Assembly: GCA_036655775.1 (NCBI GenBank) | Contig: JAVVPL010000031.1 | Coordinates: 1 to 18,802 of the forward strand | DNA: 18,802 nucleotides | Reading direction: 5' to 3' | Origin: JAVVPL01 sp036655775 | GTDB lineage: Bacteria; Bacteroidota; Bacteroidia; Bacteroidales; P3 | Shown here: in pieces, positions 1 to 8,294 of the stretch | Numbering within the stretch: the stretch's first letter is position 1 | How the letters are laid out: the number at the start of each line of letters is the position of its first letter | Made by a program: the position numbers and the translations under genes | Notes under the pieces: generated by a model | What the model saw: the letters and a program-made list of their open reading frames with translations, nothing else | What the model was told of the DNA's origin: nothing | Databases searched by the model: none

Positions 1-33
1 CTCCAATTCTTGAAACAAACTCATATTTTCCAT
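1..33 (-). CDS. 5' end of an unidentified gene, cut by the window edge
   Basis: Reading leftward from an ATG at 33-31 the frame is open to the edge and encodes MENMSLFQELE. A second in-frame ATG at 24-22 could be the true start (MSLFQELE). It lies 64 nt downstream of miaA on the same strand. The intervening bases are very A-rich on the coding strand, like the leaders of the other genes here. Eleven codons are too few to identify a family, and the call rests on an open frame, a suitable leader and co-orientation. It could be chance. Confidence 0.4.
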   Translation of the reverse strand, partial: MENMSLFQELE

Positions 34-97
34 ATATATTGTTTTTCGGTTCTTTTTTTTAATTTTATTCCCTCTAAAATTGCATTTACTATTACCA

Positions 98-946
98 TCA
101 ATCTTTTTGTATCCACTCTATCTTAAATCCTTGTTTTTCCATCCGTCTAAACCAAGTGCATTGTCGTTTGGCAAATTGACAAATTGCGGTCTGTAAACTT
201 GATACCATACAGGGATACGAAATTTGACCCAACAAGTATTGGGTGATATATTTATATTCCAAACCATAATATACTAAATCGTCGGAAGAAATTCCTGCGT
301 TTAGCAGTGCTTGCACCTCGGCGACCATGCCTTGTTCTAATCGTTGATGCAATCGGAGAGCGATGCGTTCGCGTAAGACTTCACGAGATACTTGCAAGCC
401 ATAAATTTTATAGGGAGGAATGGAACGAGGGACGGGGGCATGTTCTTGCGTATATAGGGCTATTTCTATGGCCCGTAAACAACGTTCGGGGTCGGTAGTG
501 TCGGAAGTATTGTGCAAAGGGCGTAAAGCGGCTAATTGCGCGATTAGTTCTGTTAAAGGGGCTTGTGCATATTTTTTGCGTAAGGCTTCATTGGGGGGCA
601 CTTCTTGCAAATAGTAAGGCGAGAGAGCGGCTTCGATATAAAGGCCCGTGCCTCCGCACAAAATAGGCAATTTTCCTCTTTCTAAAATTTGGGCAAGGGC
701 TTGGTCGAAATCTTGCTGAAAACGAAAAACATTGTAGCGTTTGCCCGCAGCAAGGATATCAATTAAATGATAGGGTATGGAAACGCCCTCTAAAGTATAT
801 TCTTGTAAATCTTTTCCCGTACCTATATCCATCCCTTTGTACACTTGACGGGAATCGGCACTGATAATTTCTCCCTGGTGTTCCAAGGCCCATTGGGTCG
901 CAAAATGCGTTTTTCCACAAGCGGTGGGACCCAAAATCACAATCAT
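98..946 (-). CDS. miaA: tRNA dimethylallyltransferase (MiaA)
   Basis: Transfers a dimethylallyl group to N6 of A37 in tRNAs reading UNN codons (i6A37), a cytoplasmic modification that stabilises codon-anticodon pairing. The 282 residues begin with the nucleotide-binding P-loop GPTACGKT (about 6-13). They continue with the family motif ADSRQVYKGMDIGTGK (about 30-45), GGTGLYIEAAL near 98, and the C-terminal RQCTWFRR near 263. The length is at the short end of the family (about 300). The start is secure: the codon immediately before the ATG is an in-frame TAG. The gene begins 12 nt after the pyrG stop, with no promoter-like sequence in the gap, so co-transcription with pyrG is likely. Of the tRNAs in this window, tRNA-Leu(UAA) reads UUR codons and is an expected substrate. 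Confidence 0.96.
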   Translation of the reverse strand: MIVILGPTACGKTHFATQWALEHQGEIISADSRQVYKGMDIGTGKDLQEYTLEGVSIPYHLIDILAAGKRYNVFRFQQDFDQALAQILERGKLPILCGGTGLYIEAALSPYYLQEVPPNEALRKKYAQAPLTELIAQLAALRPLHNTSDTTDPERCLRAIEIALYTQEHAPVPRSIPPYKIYGLQVSREVLRERIALRLHQRLEQGMVAEVQALLNAGISSDDLVYYGLEYKYITQYLLGQISYPCMVSSLQTAICQFAKRQCTWFRRMEKQGFKIEWIQKD

Positions 947-958
947 CTATTTGAATAT

Positions 959-2560
959 TTAAACTTGCTCCATAGCCGCTTTGACAAAGGCAACAAAGAT
1001 GGCTTGTGGTTTTTCAACGGTACTTTTGTATTCGGGATGAAATTGAACACCTAAAAAGAAAGGATGATGATCGATTTCAACGGCTTCAACTAAACCTTGT
1101 TCGGGATTGATACCCGTGGCGTGCATGCCTTTTTTTTCAAATTCTTTGAGATACGCATTGTTAAATTCATAGCGATGACGATGCCGTTCGGAAATTTGTT
1201 TTTTCCCATAAATTTTCCCCAACAAACTTCCTGTTTGTATTTCACATTTATAGGCTCCCAAACGCATGGTTCCACCTAAGTTGGCAATCTTTTTTTGATC
1301 TTCCATCAAACTGATTACGGGATATGAGGTTAAAGGATCCATTTCATAGGAATGAGCATCTGCATGTTTGAGTACATTACGTGCATATTCTACTACGGCA
1401 CATTGCATGCCTAAACAAATTCCCAAAAAGGGTGTTTTACTTTCACGTGCATAACGGATGGCAGAAATTTTACCTTCAATTCCTCGTTTACCAAATCCAG
1501 GAGCCACTAAAATGCCTTGACATCCTTTGAAAATTTCAGCGGCATTTTCATCGGTAATGGTTTCGGAATGGATCATTTTTACTTTTACTTTACAAAAGTT
1601 TTCGGCCCCTGCATGTAAAAAAGATTCTAATATGGATTTATAGGCATCTTTAAGTTCTACATATTTGCCTACTAAGGCTATTTGTACTTCTTTTTTGGGT
1701 TTATCCAAACGAGATAAAAAAGCTTTCCATGAAGTTAAATCCGATTTTCGATCGGGCATATTCAACAACTGCAACACTTGTTTGTCTAAACCTTCTTTTT
1801 GCATCAATATGGGCACTTCATAAATGCTTTTTGCATCTACCGACTCCATCACACATTCGGGTTTTACATTACAAAAAAGAGCCACTTTGTTCCGAATAGA
1901 GCTATTTAAAGGATGTTCGGTGCGACAAACAATAATATCGGGTTGAACCCCTTGTTCCAACATTGTTTTTACGGAATGTTGCGTGGGTTTTGTTTTTAAT
2001 TCTCCTGCCGCAGCTAAATAAGGGATGTAGGTTAAATGAATTGAAATGGCATCATTGCTCATTTCCCAAAGCATTTGACGAACGGCTTCAATGTAAGGCA
2101 AGGATTCGATATCGCCTACGGTACCTCCTATTTCGGTAATTACAAAATCGTATTTTTTGGTTTGCGCCAATAGTTTGACTCGGCTTTTGATTTCATCTGT
2201 GATATGTGGAATGACCTGTACCGTTGCTCCTAAATAATCGCCTCGTCTTTCTTTTTCAATCACGGCTTGATAAATACGTCCTGTGGTCACATTGTTGGCT
2301 TGTGAGGTGGGTGCATTGGTAAAACGTTCGTAATGACCCAAATCCAAATCGGTTTCTGCGCCATCTTCGGTAACATAACATTCTCCGTGTTCGTATGGAT
2401 TGAGAGTACCTGGATCAATGTTGATATACGGATCCAGTTTCTGAATGGTTGCTTTATATCCTTTAGCTAATAATAATTTTGCAAGAGATGCCGAGATAAT
2501 ACCCTTACCTAAGGATGATGCCACCCCTCCTGTTACGAATATAAATTTTGTTTTTGCCAT
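959..2560 (-). CDS. pyrG: CTP synthase (glutamine-hydrolysing)
   Basis: Makes CTP from UTP using ATP and glutamine, the last step of de novo pyrimidine nucleotide synthesis in the cytoplasm. The 533 residues match the usual length. The N-terminal amidoligase domain starts with VTGGVASSLGKG (9-20), followed by the DPY-NIDPGT and EHGECYVTEDGAETDLDLGHYERF-type substrate region. The C-terminal class I glutaminase domain has nucleophile Cys382 in GICLGMQ and the His508/Glu510 pair in QFHPEY. All expected catalytic residues are present. miaA follows after 12 nt. A promoter-like sequence with an embedded palindrome lies just upstream. In other bacteria CTP can control pyrG by transcript attenuation, but I see no such leader here. 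Confidence 0.98.
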   Translation of the reverse strand: MAKTKFIFVTGGVASSLGKGIISASLAKLLLAKGYKATIQKLDPYINIDPGTLNPYEHGECYVTEDGAETDLDLGHYERFTNAPTSQANNVTTGRIYQAVIEKERRGDYLGATVQVIPHITDEIKSRVKLLAQTKKYDFVITEIGGTVGDIESLPYIEAVRQMLWEMSNDAISIHLTYIPYLAAAGELKTKPTQHSVKTMLEQGVQPDIIVCRTEHPLNSSIRNKVALFCNVKPECVMESVDAKSIYEVPILMQKEGLDKQVLQLLNMPDRKSDLTSWKAFLSRLDKPKKEVQIALVGKYVELKDAYKSILESFLHAGAENFCKVKVKMIHSETITDENAAEIFKGCQGILVAPGFGKRGIEGKISAIRYARESKTPFLGICLGMQCAVVEYARNVLKHADAHSYEMDPLTSYPVISLMEDQKKIANLGGTMRLGAYKCEIQTGSLLGKIYGKKQISERHRHRYEFNNAYLKEFEKKGMHATGINPEQGLVEAVEIDHHPFFLGVQFHPEYKSTVEKPQAIFVAFVKAAMEQV

Positions 2561-2581
2561 TTTATCTTAAAATTAAAGTGA

Positions 2582-2612
2582 CAAAAGTACGGAAAATTTT
2601 CCGAAACTACAT
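2582..2612 (-). promoter_or_regulatory. pyrG promoter, Bacteroidota type
   Basis: On the minus strand 2589-2582 reads TACTTTTG, an exact match to the Bacteroidota -7 consensus TAnnTTTG. Twenty nt upstream, 2612-2610 reads ATG where TTG is expected at -33, so that element is one base off. The -7 octamer is identical to the one in front of metG. Transcription would begin about 15 nt before the pyrG ATG. Confidence 0.6.
2590..2603. promoter_or_regulatory. Perfect 14-bp palindrome inside the pyrG promoter
   Basis: CGGAAAATTTTCCG is fully self-complementary and sits directly against the -7 box, between the -7 and -33 elements. That is where a homodimeric repressor could bind. No other copy was noticed in front of other genes in the window. 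A role as an operator is inference; a chance A/T-rich palindrome is possible. Confidence 0.35.
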
Positions 2613-2670
2613 GAAGTTTTGAAAAAATGGACTAAATTTAAATTTAAATTCTTGTAAAAATAGTTCTTTT

Positions 2671-4740
2671 TTAGCGTATCACGGCCCCATTATAGGCGGT
2701 AGTCAAAGCAGGTTCTACAAAAATAAGTTTGCCCGTAGCATCTTGGGTCATCAACACCATTCCTTGAGATTCAATACCTTTGAGTTCCTTGGGCGCCAAA
2801 TTGATCAACATACATACTTTGCGACCAATTAAATCTTTTGCTTGATAATGTTCGGCAATACCACTTACCACGGTACGAATATCAATGCCTGTATCTACCT
2901 TCAATTTCATCAATTTTTTGGTTTTTGCTACTTTTTCAGCTTCCAAAATGGTGGCCACACGAATATCCATTTGGGTAAATTCTTCTAAAGATACACTTTC
3001 TTTGGCGGGATCGAGTTCGACTTTTGCATTGGCTTTATTAAATTCTTTGGAGGCTTGCAATTTGGCAATTTGATTTTCAACCTGCGCATCTTCTATTTTT
3101 TCAAACAAGAAGTCGGGGGTGCCTATTTGGTGTGACACTTCCAATAGGTCGAGTTCGGAGGCTCGACTCCAAGGCATTTTTTCTATCTGCAACATGTTCC
3201 GTAACTTCTCGGCCGTAAAAGGCAGAAAGGGTTCGCAAACAATAGCTAAATGAGCACAAATCTGTAAGGAGAGGTTCAAAATGGTTTGTACGCGAAGGGG
3301 ATCGGTTTTATAGATTTTCCAAGGTTCGGTTTCGGTGAGATATTTATTGCCTAAACGAGCCAAATTCATACATTCTCCTAAAGCTTCCCGAAAACGATAG
3401 CGTTCAATACTGTCTGCAATTTTGTTGGGGAAAAGGCCCATTTCTCTACGTGTTTCTTGGTCTAAGTCGGTATAATTTGCGGGCTCGACTTTGGGTACTA
3501 TACCTTCAAAATATTTTTGGGTCAACACTAACGTACGATTGACAAAATTACCAAAAACAGCTAACAGTTCGTTGTTGTTTCGTGCTTGAAAATCTTTCCA
3601 CGTAAAATCATTATCTTTGGTTTCGGGCGCATTGGCTGTGAGAACATAGCGCAATACGTCTTGTTTGCCTGGAAAATCAAGCAAATATTCATGCAACCAC
3701 ACCGCCCAATTGCGCGAGGTGGATATTTTGTCGTTTTCTAAATTTAAAAATTCATTGGCAGGTACGTTTTCGGGTAAAATATACGAACCTTCGGCCTTGA
3801 GCATGGCGGGGAAAATAATACAGTGAAAAACAATATTGTCTTTGCCTATGAAATGGACCATTTTTGTATCGGGTGATTTCCAATATTTTTCCCAATCGGG
3901 GGTACATTCTTTGGTAGCTGATATATATCCTAAGGGTGCATCAAACCACACATACAACACTTTATCATCTGCACCTTCTATAGGAACTTTAACTCCCCAA
4001 TCTAAATCACGGGTTACGGCTCTAGCTTGTAAACCCCCATCAATCCACGACTTACACTGTCCATAAACATTGGTTTTCCAATCTTCTTTGTGATCGACCA
4101 AAATCCATTGACGTAAAAAATCTTCGTATTGTTCCAAGGGAAGATACCAATGTTTGGTTGCTTTCATTACGGGTACATTGCCACTGATCGCCGATTTGGG
4201 ATTAATTAAATCGGTCGCATTTAAACTGGATCCGCATTTTTCACATTGATCGCCATAAGCCCCTTCGCTATTGCAATGAGGACAAGTGCCTGTGATATAT
4301 CGATCGGCAAGAAATTGTTTGTTTTCTTCATCATAATATTGCTCGGTGGTTTTTTCGATAAAACAACCTTTATCGTAGAGAGTACGGAAAAAATCAGAAG
4401 CTGTTTGATGATGGATAGCACTCGAGGTTCTGGAATAAATATCAAAACTAATGCCTAAGTCTATAAACGATTGTTTGATGATGGTATGATATTTGTTGAC
4501 AAGTTCCTGTGGACTAATGCCTTGTTGGCGAGCTTTGATAGTGATGGGAACTCCATGTTCATCGGATCCTCCAATCAAAAGTACATCTTCGCCCTTGCTA
4601 CGTAAATAGCGCGCATAGATATCAGCGGGAATATAAACCCCCGCTAAATGCCCAATATGGATGGGTCCATTGGCGTAAGGTAGCGCGGTTGTAAGTAAGT
4701 AACGTTTTGGGTTTTTAACTTTAGATTGTTGATTATTCAT
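2671..4740 (-). CDS. metG: Methionyl-tRNA synthetase with C-terminal tRNA-binding domain
   Basis: Charges tRNA-Met, including the initiator, in the cytoplasm. From the chosen start the protein has 689 residues. The class I signature HIGH is at 28-31. A four-cysteine zinc knuckle lies at Cys153, Cys156, Cys166 and Cys169. The second signature is KISTS (338-342) in place of KMSKS, a variant I associate with Bacteroidota and related MetG. The last 100 or so residues form the OB-fold EMAP/Trbp111-like domain (MDIRVATILEAEKV...SGIAEHY), which aids dimerisation and tRNA binding. An ATG at 4785 would add 15 residues, but it lies within the -7 promoter element at 4783-4790. Translation therefore starts at 4740. 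Confidence 0.97.
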   Translation of the reverse strand: MNNQQSKVKNPKRYLLTTALPYANGPIHIGHLAGVYIPADIYARYLRSKGEDVLLIGGSDEHGVPITIKARQQGISPQELVNKYHTIIKQSFIDLGISFDIYSRTSSAIHHQTASDFFRTLYDKGCFIEKTTEQYYDEENKQFLADRYITGTCPHCNSEGAYGDQCEKCGSSLNATDLINPKSAISGNVPVMKATKHWYLPLEQYEDFLRQWILVDHKEDWKTNVYGQCKSWIDGGLQARAVTRDLDWGVKVPIEGADDKVLYVWFDAPLGYISATKECTPDWEKYWKSPDTKMVHFIGKDNIVFHCIIFPAMLKAEGSYILPENVPANEFLNLENDKISTSRNWAVWLHEYLLDFPGKQDVLRYVLTANAPETKDNDFTWKDFQARNNNELLAVFGNFVNRTLVLTQKYFEGIVPKVEPANYTDLDQETRREMGLFPNKIADSIERYRFREALGECMNLARLGNKYLTETEPWKIYKTDPLRVQTILNLSLQICAHLAIVCEPFLPFTAEKLRNMLQIEKMPWSRASELDLLEVSHQIGTPDFLFEKIEDAQVENQIAKLQASKEFNKANAKVELDPAKESVSLEEFTQMDIRVATILEAEKVAKTKKLMKLKVDTGIDIRTVVSGIAEHYQAKDLIGRKVCMLINLAPKELKGIESQGMVLMTQDATGKLIFVEPALTTAYNGAVIR

Positions 4741-4782
4741 TTTCAATGCGTTTAATTCGTGACAAAATTTGGGATAATTTTG

Positions 4783-4813
4783 CAAAAGTAATTATTATGC
4801 CGCAAAAAGACAA
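4783..4813 (-). promoter_or_regulatory. metG promoter, Bacteroidota type
   Basis: On the minus strand 4790-4783 reads TACTTTTG (exact TAnnTTTG). A TTG -33 element lies at 4813-4811, separated by 20 nt. Both elements match and the spacing is canonical. The predicted transcript starts near 4776, giving a leader of roughly 35 nt before the ATG at 4740, and it rules out the ATG at 4785. Confidence 0.75.
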
Positions 4814-4929
4814 TGTTTAGCGTTATTTTTTGTGGAAGTAATTGTGTAAAATTTTCGACCAAACGTTTTTTGTTGGACGCAGAGGAACTGTGCCACACAA
4901 AAAATAAAAGATAATTAAAAAATAGAATT

Positions 4930-6138
4930 ATGGCTAATTTAAAATTTCTATTAATTCCTTTACTCTCTTTGTCGGGAGTGGGGTTTTTGACCGATTTACC
5001 TTGGTATAAGGTGGAGCATGATAAAGTGGTAAACAACAAAGAAGAGGTTTGCTTTGTTGAAAATTTGGTTTGCAGAGCGGATTCTCTCAAATATGAACAA
5101 ATTGATGAAATTTTACATAAAGCCTTTGATGCGGGTCGATTTAATGGACAGGTATTGTATGCTGAAGATGGCAAAATTCTCTACAATAAATCGTTTGGAT
5201 ACGAAAATTTGAAAACTAAAAAAGAGCTGACCAATGCTTCGGTATTTCAACTAGCATCTACCTCTAAACCCTTTACGGCCATTGCTATTTTGAAATTACA
5301 AGAAGCGGGCAAACTTCAAATTGATATGCCTGTGATTTTTTATTTACCCGATTTTCCTTACAAGGAAGTGAGTGTAAAAAACTTGTTGCAACATCGATCG
5401 GGTCTGCCTAATTATATTAATATTGCCGATGCCCATTGGCCCAAAAGCATACCGTTGACGAATCAAGATCTTACGCCTTTACTACGCAAATATGTCAAAA
5501 ATTTGGTGTTTACTCCAGATAGTCGATTTCAATATTCCAATACAAATTATGCCTATTTGGCTACTATTGTAGAAAAAGTGTCAGGCAAAACGTTTGCAAA
5601 CTATATGCAAGATGAAATTTTTACGCCTTTGGGAATGCAACATTCGTTTATTTATGATGCCTCTACCAAAAATAATCAAGATGCGGTAATTGGCTATGAT
5701 TGGTCACGTAGAATTGGTTTTTTTGAACGTCCTTGCGACTTTTTAGATGGGGTGGTCGGCGACAAAGGGATTTATTCTACGGCGGAAGATTTGTATTTGT
5801 TTGATCAGGCTTTGTATGATTATTCTTTGATTAGCGAAAAGAGTTTGGATGCGGCTTTTACTCCTGCGGTGCCCTTTGACGAAAAACACTCACGCGATTA
5901 TGGTTTGGGATTTAGAGTCAAAAAAAATACGGATGGACAAAATATTGCGTATCATAATGGCTGGTGGAAAGGGTTTAGAACTTTTTATGTGCACGATTAT
6001 CAAAACAAAAAAACTTTAATCTGGCTCAACAATCGAAGTGATGTGACCGTGACTCCATATATGAATAGCATTTTGGAAAATTCGGGAGATACCAATGAAG
6101 AGAATACGATACAGGGAGATTTCGGATCTAAAGAGTAG
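4930..6138 (+). CDS. Exported serine hydrolase, beta-lactamase / penicillin-binding-protein fold
   Basis: A 402-residue member of the class C beta-lactamase-like superfamily (Pfam Beta-lactamase), which includes esterases, DD-peptidases and D-aminopeptidases. The three expected active-site motifs are present: S110-T-S-K113 (SxxK nucleophile and base), Y202-S-N204 (YxN) and H342-N-G344 (HxG in place of KTG). Supporting family features are LLQHRSGLPNY near 152 and the GDKGIYSTAEDL region near 277. Residues 6-20 are hydrophobic and probably act as a signal peptide or anchor, so the enzyme should work in the periplasm. Cys41 and Cys48 lie between this segment and the catalytic domain. The next gene starts 26 nt downstream, suggesting an operon. 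HxG favours esterase or peptidase activity over beta-lactam resistance. The natural substrate cannot be read from the sequence. Confidence 0.88.
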   Translation: MANLKFLLIPLLSLSGVGFLTDLPWYKVEHDKVVNNKEEVCFVENLVCRADSLKYEQIDEILHKAFDAGRFNGQVLYAEDGKILYNKSFGYENLKTKKELTNASVFQLASTSKPFTAIAILKLQEAGKLQIDMPVIFYLPDFPYKEVSVKNLLQHRSGLPNYINIADAHWPKSIPLTNQDLTPLLRKYVKNLVFTPDSRFQYSNTNYAYLATIVEKVSGKTFANYMQDEIFTPLGMQHSFIYDASTKNNQDAVIGYDWSRRIGFFERPCDFLDGVVGDKGIYSTAEDLYLFDQALYDYSLISEKSLDAAFTPAVPFDEKHSRDYGLGFRVKKNTDGQNIAYHNGWWKGFRTFYVHDYQNKKTLIWLNNRSDVTVTPYMNSILENSGDTNEENTIQGDFGSKE

Positions 6139-6164
6139 TGTGTTTTGTTTAAAATTATTTTCTT

Positions 6165-6812
6165 ATGAAACGAACCAAAAAAATTACTAGTACGTATATC
6201 TTTTTTATTGGCCTTTTTGTGGGAGTATTGGCAATGGTAACCCTTGATTTATTGTTTAAAAAAGAAACCGAAAAAGAAAAAAAAGATCAAATTCAACAAA
6301 GTCCCTCTACACAAAACGATCCGAAGTTAAAACAAATCTCTTCTTTGAAAACTGTTCAATCTCCTAGCTTGCCTGCGAGGACAACTGCAGAACACAATGA
6401 AAAAAATATACATTCCGACAATGTACAAACACAAAGCGACGATTTGCAAACTGAAGTTTGGGATCCCGAGGAAATAGTTGATACCGAAATGGCAATTGCA
6501 CAAGATAAACTCTTGGGTACAAAAAAAATAAAAATTCCTATCTATGAAAACGGAGATAGTGTTAGCACGGTGGAGTTTTTGGTGGAGTTTTGGTCCTCGC
6601 CTATCAACTATAAGGGATACAAACGCAACGATACACATCTACTGTTTTTTGGCATCGATATGGATAGTGAATTTAAGCTTGTTTTCATCAATGATTTGCT
6701 TTGGCTCGAGAGAAAAAATCAACGTTTTATATTAAAAAAATCGTACGAATTTCAACGTTTTTCTTCTCAAAGAAATAGATCTGCCAAAAATTTAGCTGTT
6801 ATACTTAATTAA
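6165..6812 (+). CDS. Single-pass membrane protein of unknown function
   Basis: I do not recognise this 215-residue protein. A basic N-terminus (MKRTKK) precedes one transmembrane helix at about 11-31. A highly charged stretch (KKETEKEKKDQ) and a polar linker rich in Gln, Ser, Thr and Asn run to about 98. A compact C-terminal region (about 100-215) alternates hydrophobic and charged residues, suggesting a small beta-rich domain (KKIKIPIYENGD, THLLFFGIDMD, RFILKKSYEF). If the positive-inside rule holds, the N-terminus is cytoplasmic and the C-terminal domain periplasmic. It lies 26 nt after the serine hydrolase and just before dapF with its own -7 box, so its likeliest partner is the hydrolase. 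The even codon character and A-rich leader make it a credible gene. Confidence 0.8.
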   Translation: MKRTKKITSTYIFFIGLFVGVLAMVTLDLLFKKETEKEKKDQIQQSPSTQNDPKLKQISSLKTVQSPSLPARTTAEHNEKNIHSDNVQTQSDDLQTEVWDPEEIVDTEMAIAQDKLLGTKKIKIPIYENGDSVSTVEFLVEFWSSPINYKGYKRNDTHLLFFGIDMDSEFKLVFINDLLWLERKNQRFILKKSYEFQRFSSQRNRSAKNLAVILN

Positions 6813-6820
6813 TTATTTGC

Positions 6821-6828
6821 TATCTTTG
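6821..6828 (+). promoter_or_regulatory. Putative -7 promoter element for dapF
   Basis: TATCTTTG matches TAnnTTTG exactly and lies 20 nt before the dapF ATG, immediately after the stop of the preceding gene. The -33 region holds only a weak CTGTT near 6796-6800. Transcription would start around 6835 with a leader of about 14 nt. Confidence 0.5.
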
Positions 6829-6848
6829 CGTTATCCAAAAAAAACAAA

Positions 6849-7673
6849 ATGTCAAAAAGTGCTCCTATACGTATTCCCTTTTATAAATATCAGGGTGCAG
6901 GTAATGATTTTATTATTATCGATAATCGAAAATCGCTTTATAGTTTTTTAAATACAATGCAGATTGCTCATTTTTGTAATCGACGTTTTGGCATTGGAGC
7001 CGATGGCTTGATGTTGTTGGAAAACGATGAAAAACAAGTATTCAATATGCGTTATTTTAATGCAGATGGACTAGAGGGAAGTATGTGTGGAAATGGTGGA
7101 CGTTGTATTGTAAGTTTGGCTTACCATTTAAAAATATTTAAAAAATCGGTGAGGTTCAATGCCAATGATGGGGTACATGAAGCCGAATTAGTTTCCGAAT
7201 TTTTTCCACAGAGTTTGGTGCGTTTGCAAATGAAAAATGTGAATACGTATACCAAAAAAGGAAAAGTATTTGTGATTGATACGGGCTCTCCGCACTATGT
7301 TTGTTTTGTGGAAGATGTGGAATCGATAGATGTGATTACTTTAGGTCGAAAAATTCGTTTTTCAAAAGATTTTCCAGAGGGAATCAATGTGGATTTTGTA
7401 CAAATTACAGAGGCAGGTTTACAGGTTCGGACTTACGAAAGAGGGGTGGAAGATGAAACTTTTTCATGTGGCACGGGAGCAACTGCCGCAGCCATTGCTT
7501 ATTTTGCACTGATGAATGTGGACGAAGGGGCGCAGAGTATAAGCATCACAACAAAAGGAGGTCATTTGCAAATCCATTTGCAAGTGGAGGCCATGGAAAA
7601 AAAGAAAATTTTTAAAAATGTCTACCTGGAGGGCTTAACCGCCTTGGTATACAAAGGGGAAGTGGAATTGTAA
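6849..7673 (+). CDS. dapF: Diaminopimelate epimerase
   Basis: Interconverts LL- and meso-diaminopimelate in the cytoplasm, supplying meso-DAP for peptidoglycan cross-links and for lysine synthesis. It is cofactor-independent and uses a two-cysteine acid/base pair. Both are present: Cys80 in SMCGNGGRC and Cys207 in FSCGTGATAAA. The N-terminal QGAGNDFIIIDN (15-26), RRFGIGADG (45-53) and DTGSPHYVCF (144-153) are further family signatures. The length of 274 residues is normal. The start is the first ATG after the promoter-like box, in an A-rich leader. The acetyltransferase gene begins 11 nt downstream, so the two are probably co-transcribed. DAP-type peptidoglycan is implied for this organism. 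Confidence 0.97.
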   Translation: MSKSAPIRIPFYKYQGAGNDFIIIDNRKSLYSFLNTMQIAHFCNRRFGIGADGLMLLENDEKQVFNMRYFNADGLEGSMCGNGGRCIVSLAYHLKIFKKSVRFNANDGVHEAELVSEFFPQSLVRLQMKNVNTYTKKGKVFVIDTGSPHYVCFVEDVESIDVITLGRKIRFSKDFPEGINVDFVQITEAGLQVRTYERGVEDETFSCGTGATAAAIAYFALMNVDEGAQSISITTKGGHLQIHLQVEAMEKKKIFKNVYLEGLTALVYKGEVEL

Positions 7674-7684
7674 AATAAAATAAA

Positions 7685-8212
7685 ATGGAAAGTAAAATAC
7701 ACCTTTGTTCGGTAGAACCTACGGATATTGAAACTTTATTTGTGTGGGAAAATGATAGGGAGTTTTGGGATAGTAGTAATACGATCTTGCCTGTGTCGCG
7801 ACATAGTTTGGAAATTTTGGTGATTTGTAATATGGAATCAACTTTAGCACAAGAAAAACAAGCGCGTTTTATGATAAAGTTGGGGGATACAAAACAACCC
7901 AAGCAGTTGGTTAGCGTGGGAATAGTGGATATTTTTGACTATCAAACTCTCCATAAACGAATCAGTTGTGGTATTTTTATTGCACCTGAATTTCAAGGAA
8001 AAGGATATGGAAAAACAGCCTTGCAATTGTTGGCACAACACGGAAAAAAACACTTGGGACTGCATCAATTATATTGCGAGGTGCTTGCAAGTAATACCAA
8101 AAGTTTAGCCTTGTTCAAAAAGATTGGATTTGTGGAGTGTGGGCGCAAAAAAGATTGGATTTGGCACGATGAAGGATTTTGTGATGTGCTTTGTTTGCAA
8201 AAACTTTTGTAA
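7685..8212 (+). CDS. GNAT family N-acetyltransferase
   Basis: A 175-residue acetyl-CoA-dependent acyltransferase of the RimJ/SpeG-like type. The acetyl-CoA pyrophosphate-binding motif A is seen as PEFQGKGYGKTAL (about 101-113). It follows a beta strand carrying CGIFIAP and precedes the motif B region ASNTKSLALFKKIGFVECG, with the usual Asn and the Gly-Phe after helix 4. The acceptor substrate (ribosomal protein, polyamine, amino sugar or other amine) cannot be deduced. It starts 11 nt after dapF and so is probably translated from the same mRNA. A link to cell-wall precursors is possible, but only from position. Confidence 0.88.
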   Translation: MESKIHLCSVEPTDIETLFVWENDREFWDSSNTILPVSRHSLEILVICNMESTLAQEKQARFMIKLGDTKQPKQLVSVGIVDIFDYQTLHKRISCGIFIAPEFQGKGYGKTALQLLAQHGKKHLGLHQLYCEVLASNTKSLALFKKIGFVECGRKKDWIWHDEGFCDVLCLQKLL

Positions 8213-8294
8213 TTACCCCCCGTATTAGGTAAATTGAGTAAAAAATAAATTATCGTACGTAAAGGATACGAACAACTAAAAGATAAAAGATACA

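Noticed and set aside
2633..2649. AAATTTAAATTT palindrome between metG and pyrG as a terminator
   Set aside because: The stem is purely A/T with no GC core and is common by chance at this base composition.
4741..4785. ATG start giving a 15-residue longer MetG
   Set aside because: It lies within the -7 promoter element, upstream of the expected transcription start.
4821..4832. Plus-strand promoter for the serine hydrolase (TATTTTTTG)
   Set aside because: It has one extra base compared with TAnnTTTG and no -33 TTG at the right distance, so it was not annotated.
4752..5174. 140-codon open frame on the minus strand across the metG-hydrolase gap
   Set aside because: It overlaps the start of the serine hydrolase and the metG promoter, has low-complexity composition and no family resemblance. 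It is an antisense shadow.
8213..8294. Riboswitch or attenuator ahead of gltX
   Set aside because: Only a weak TCGTA/TACGA inverted repeat is present, with no structured leader and no T-box motif.
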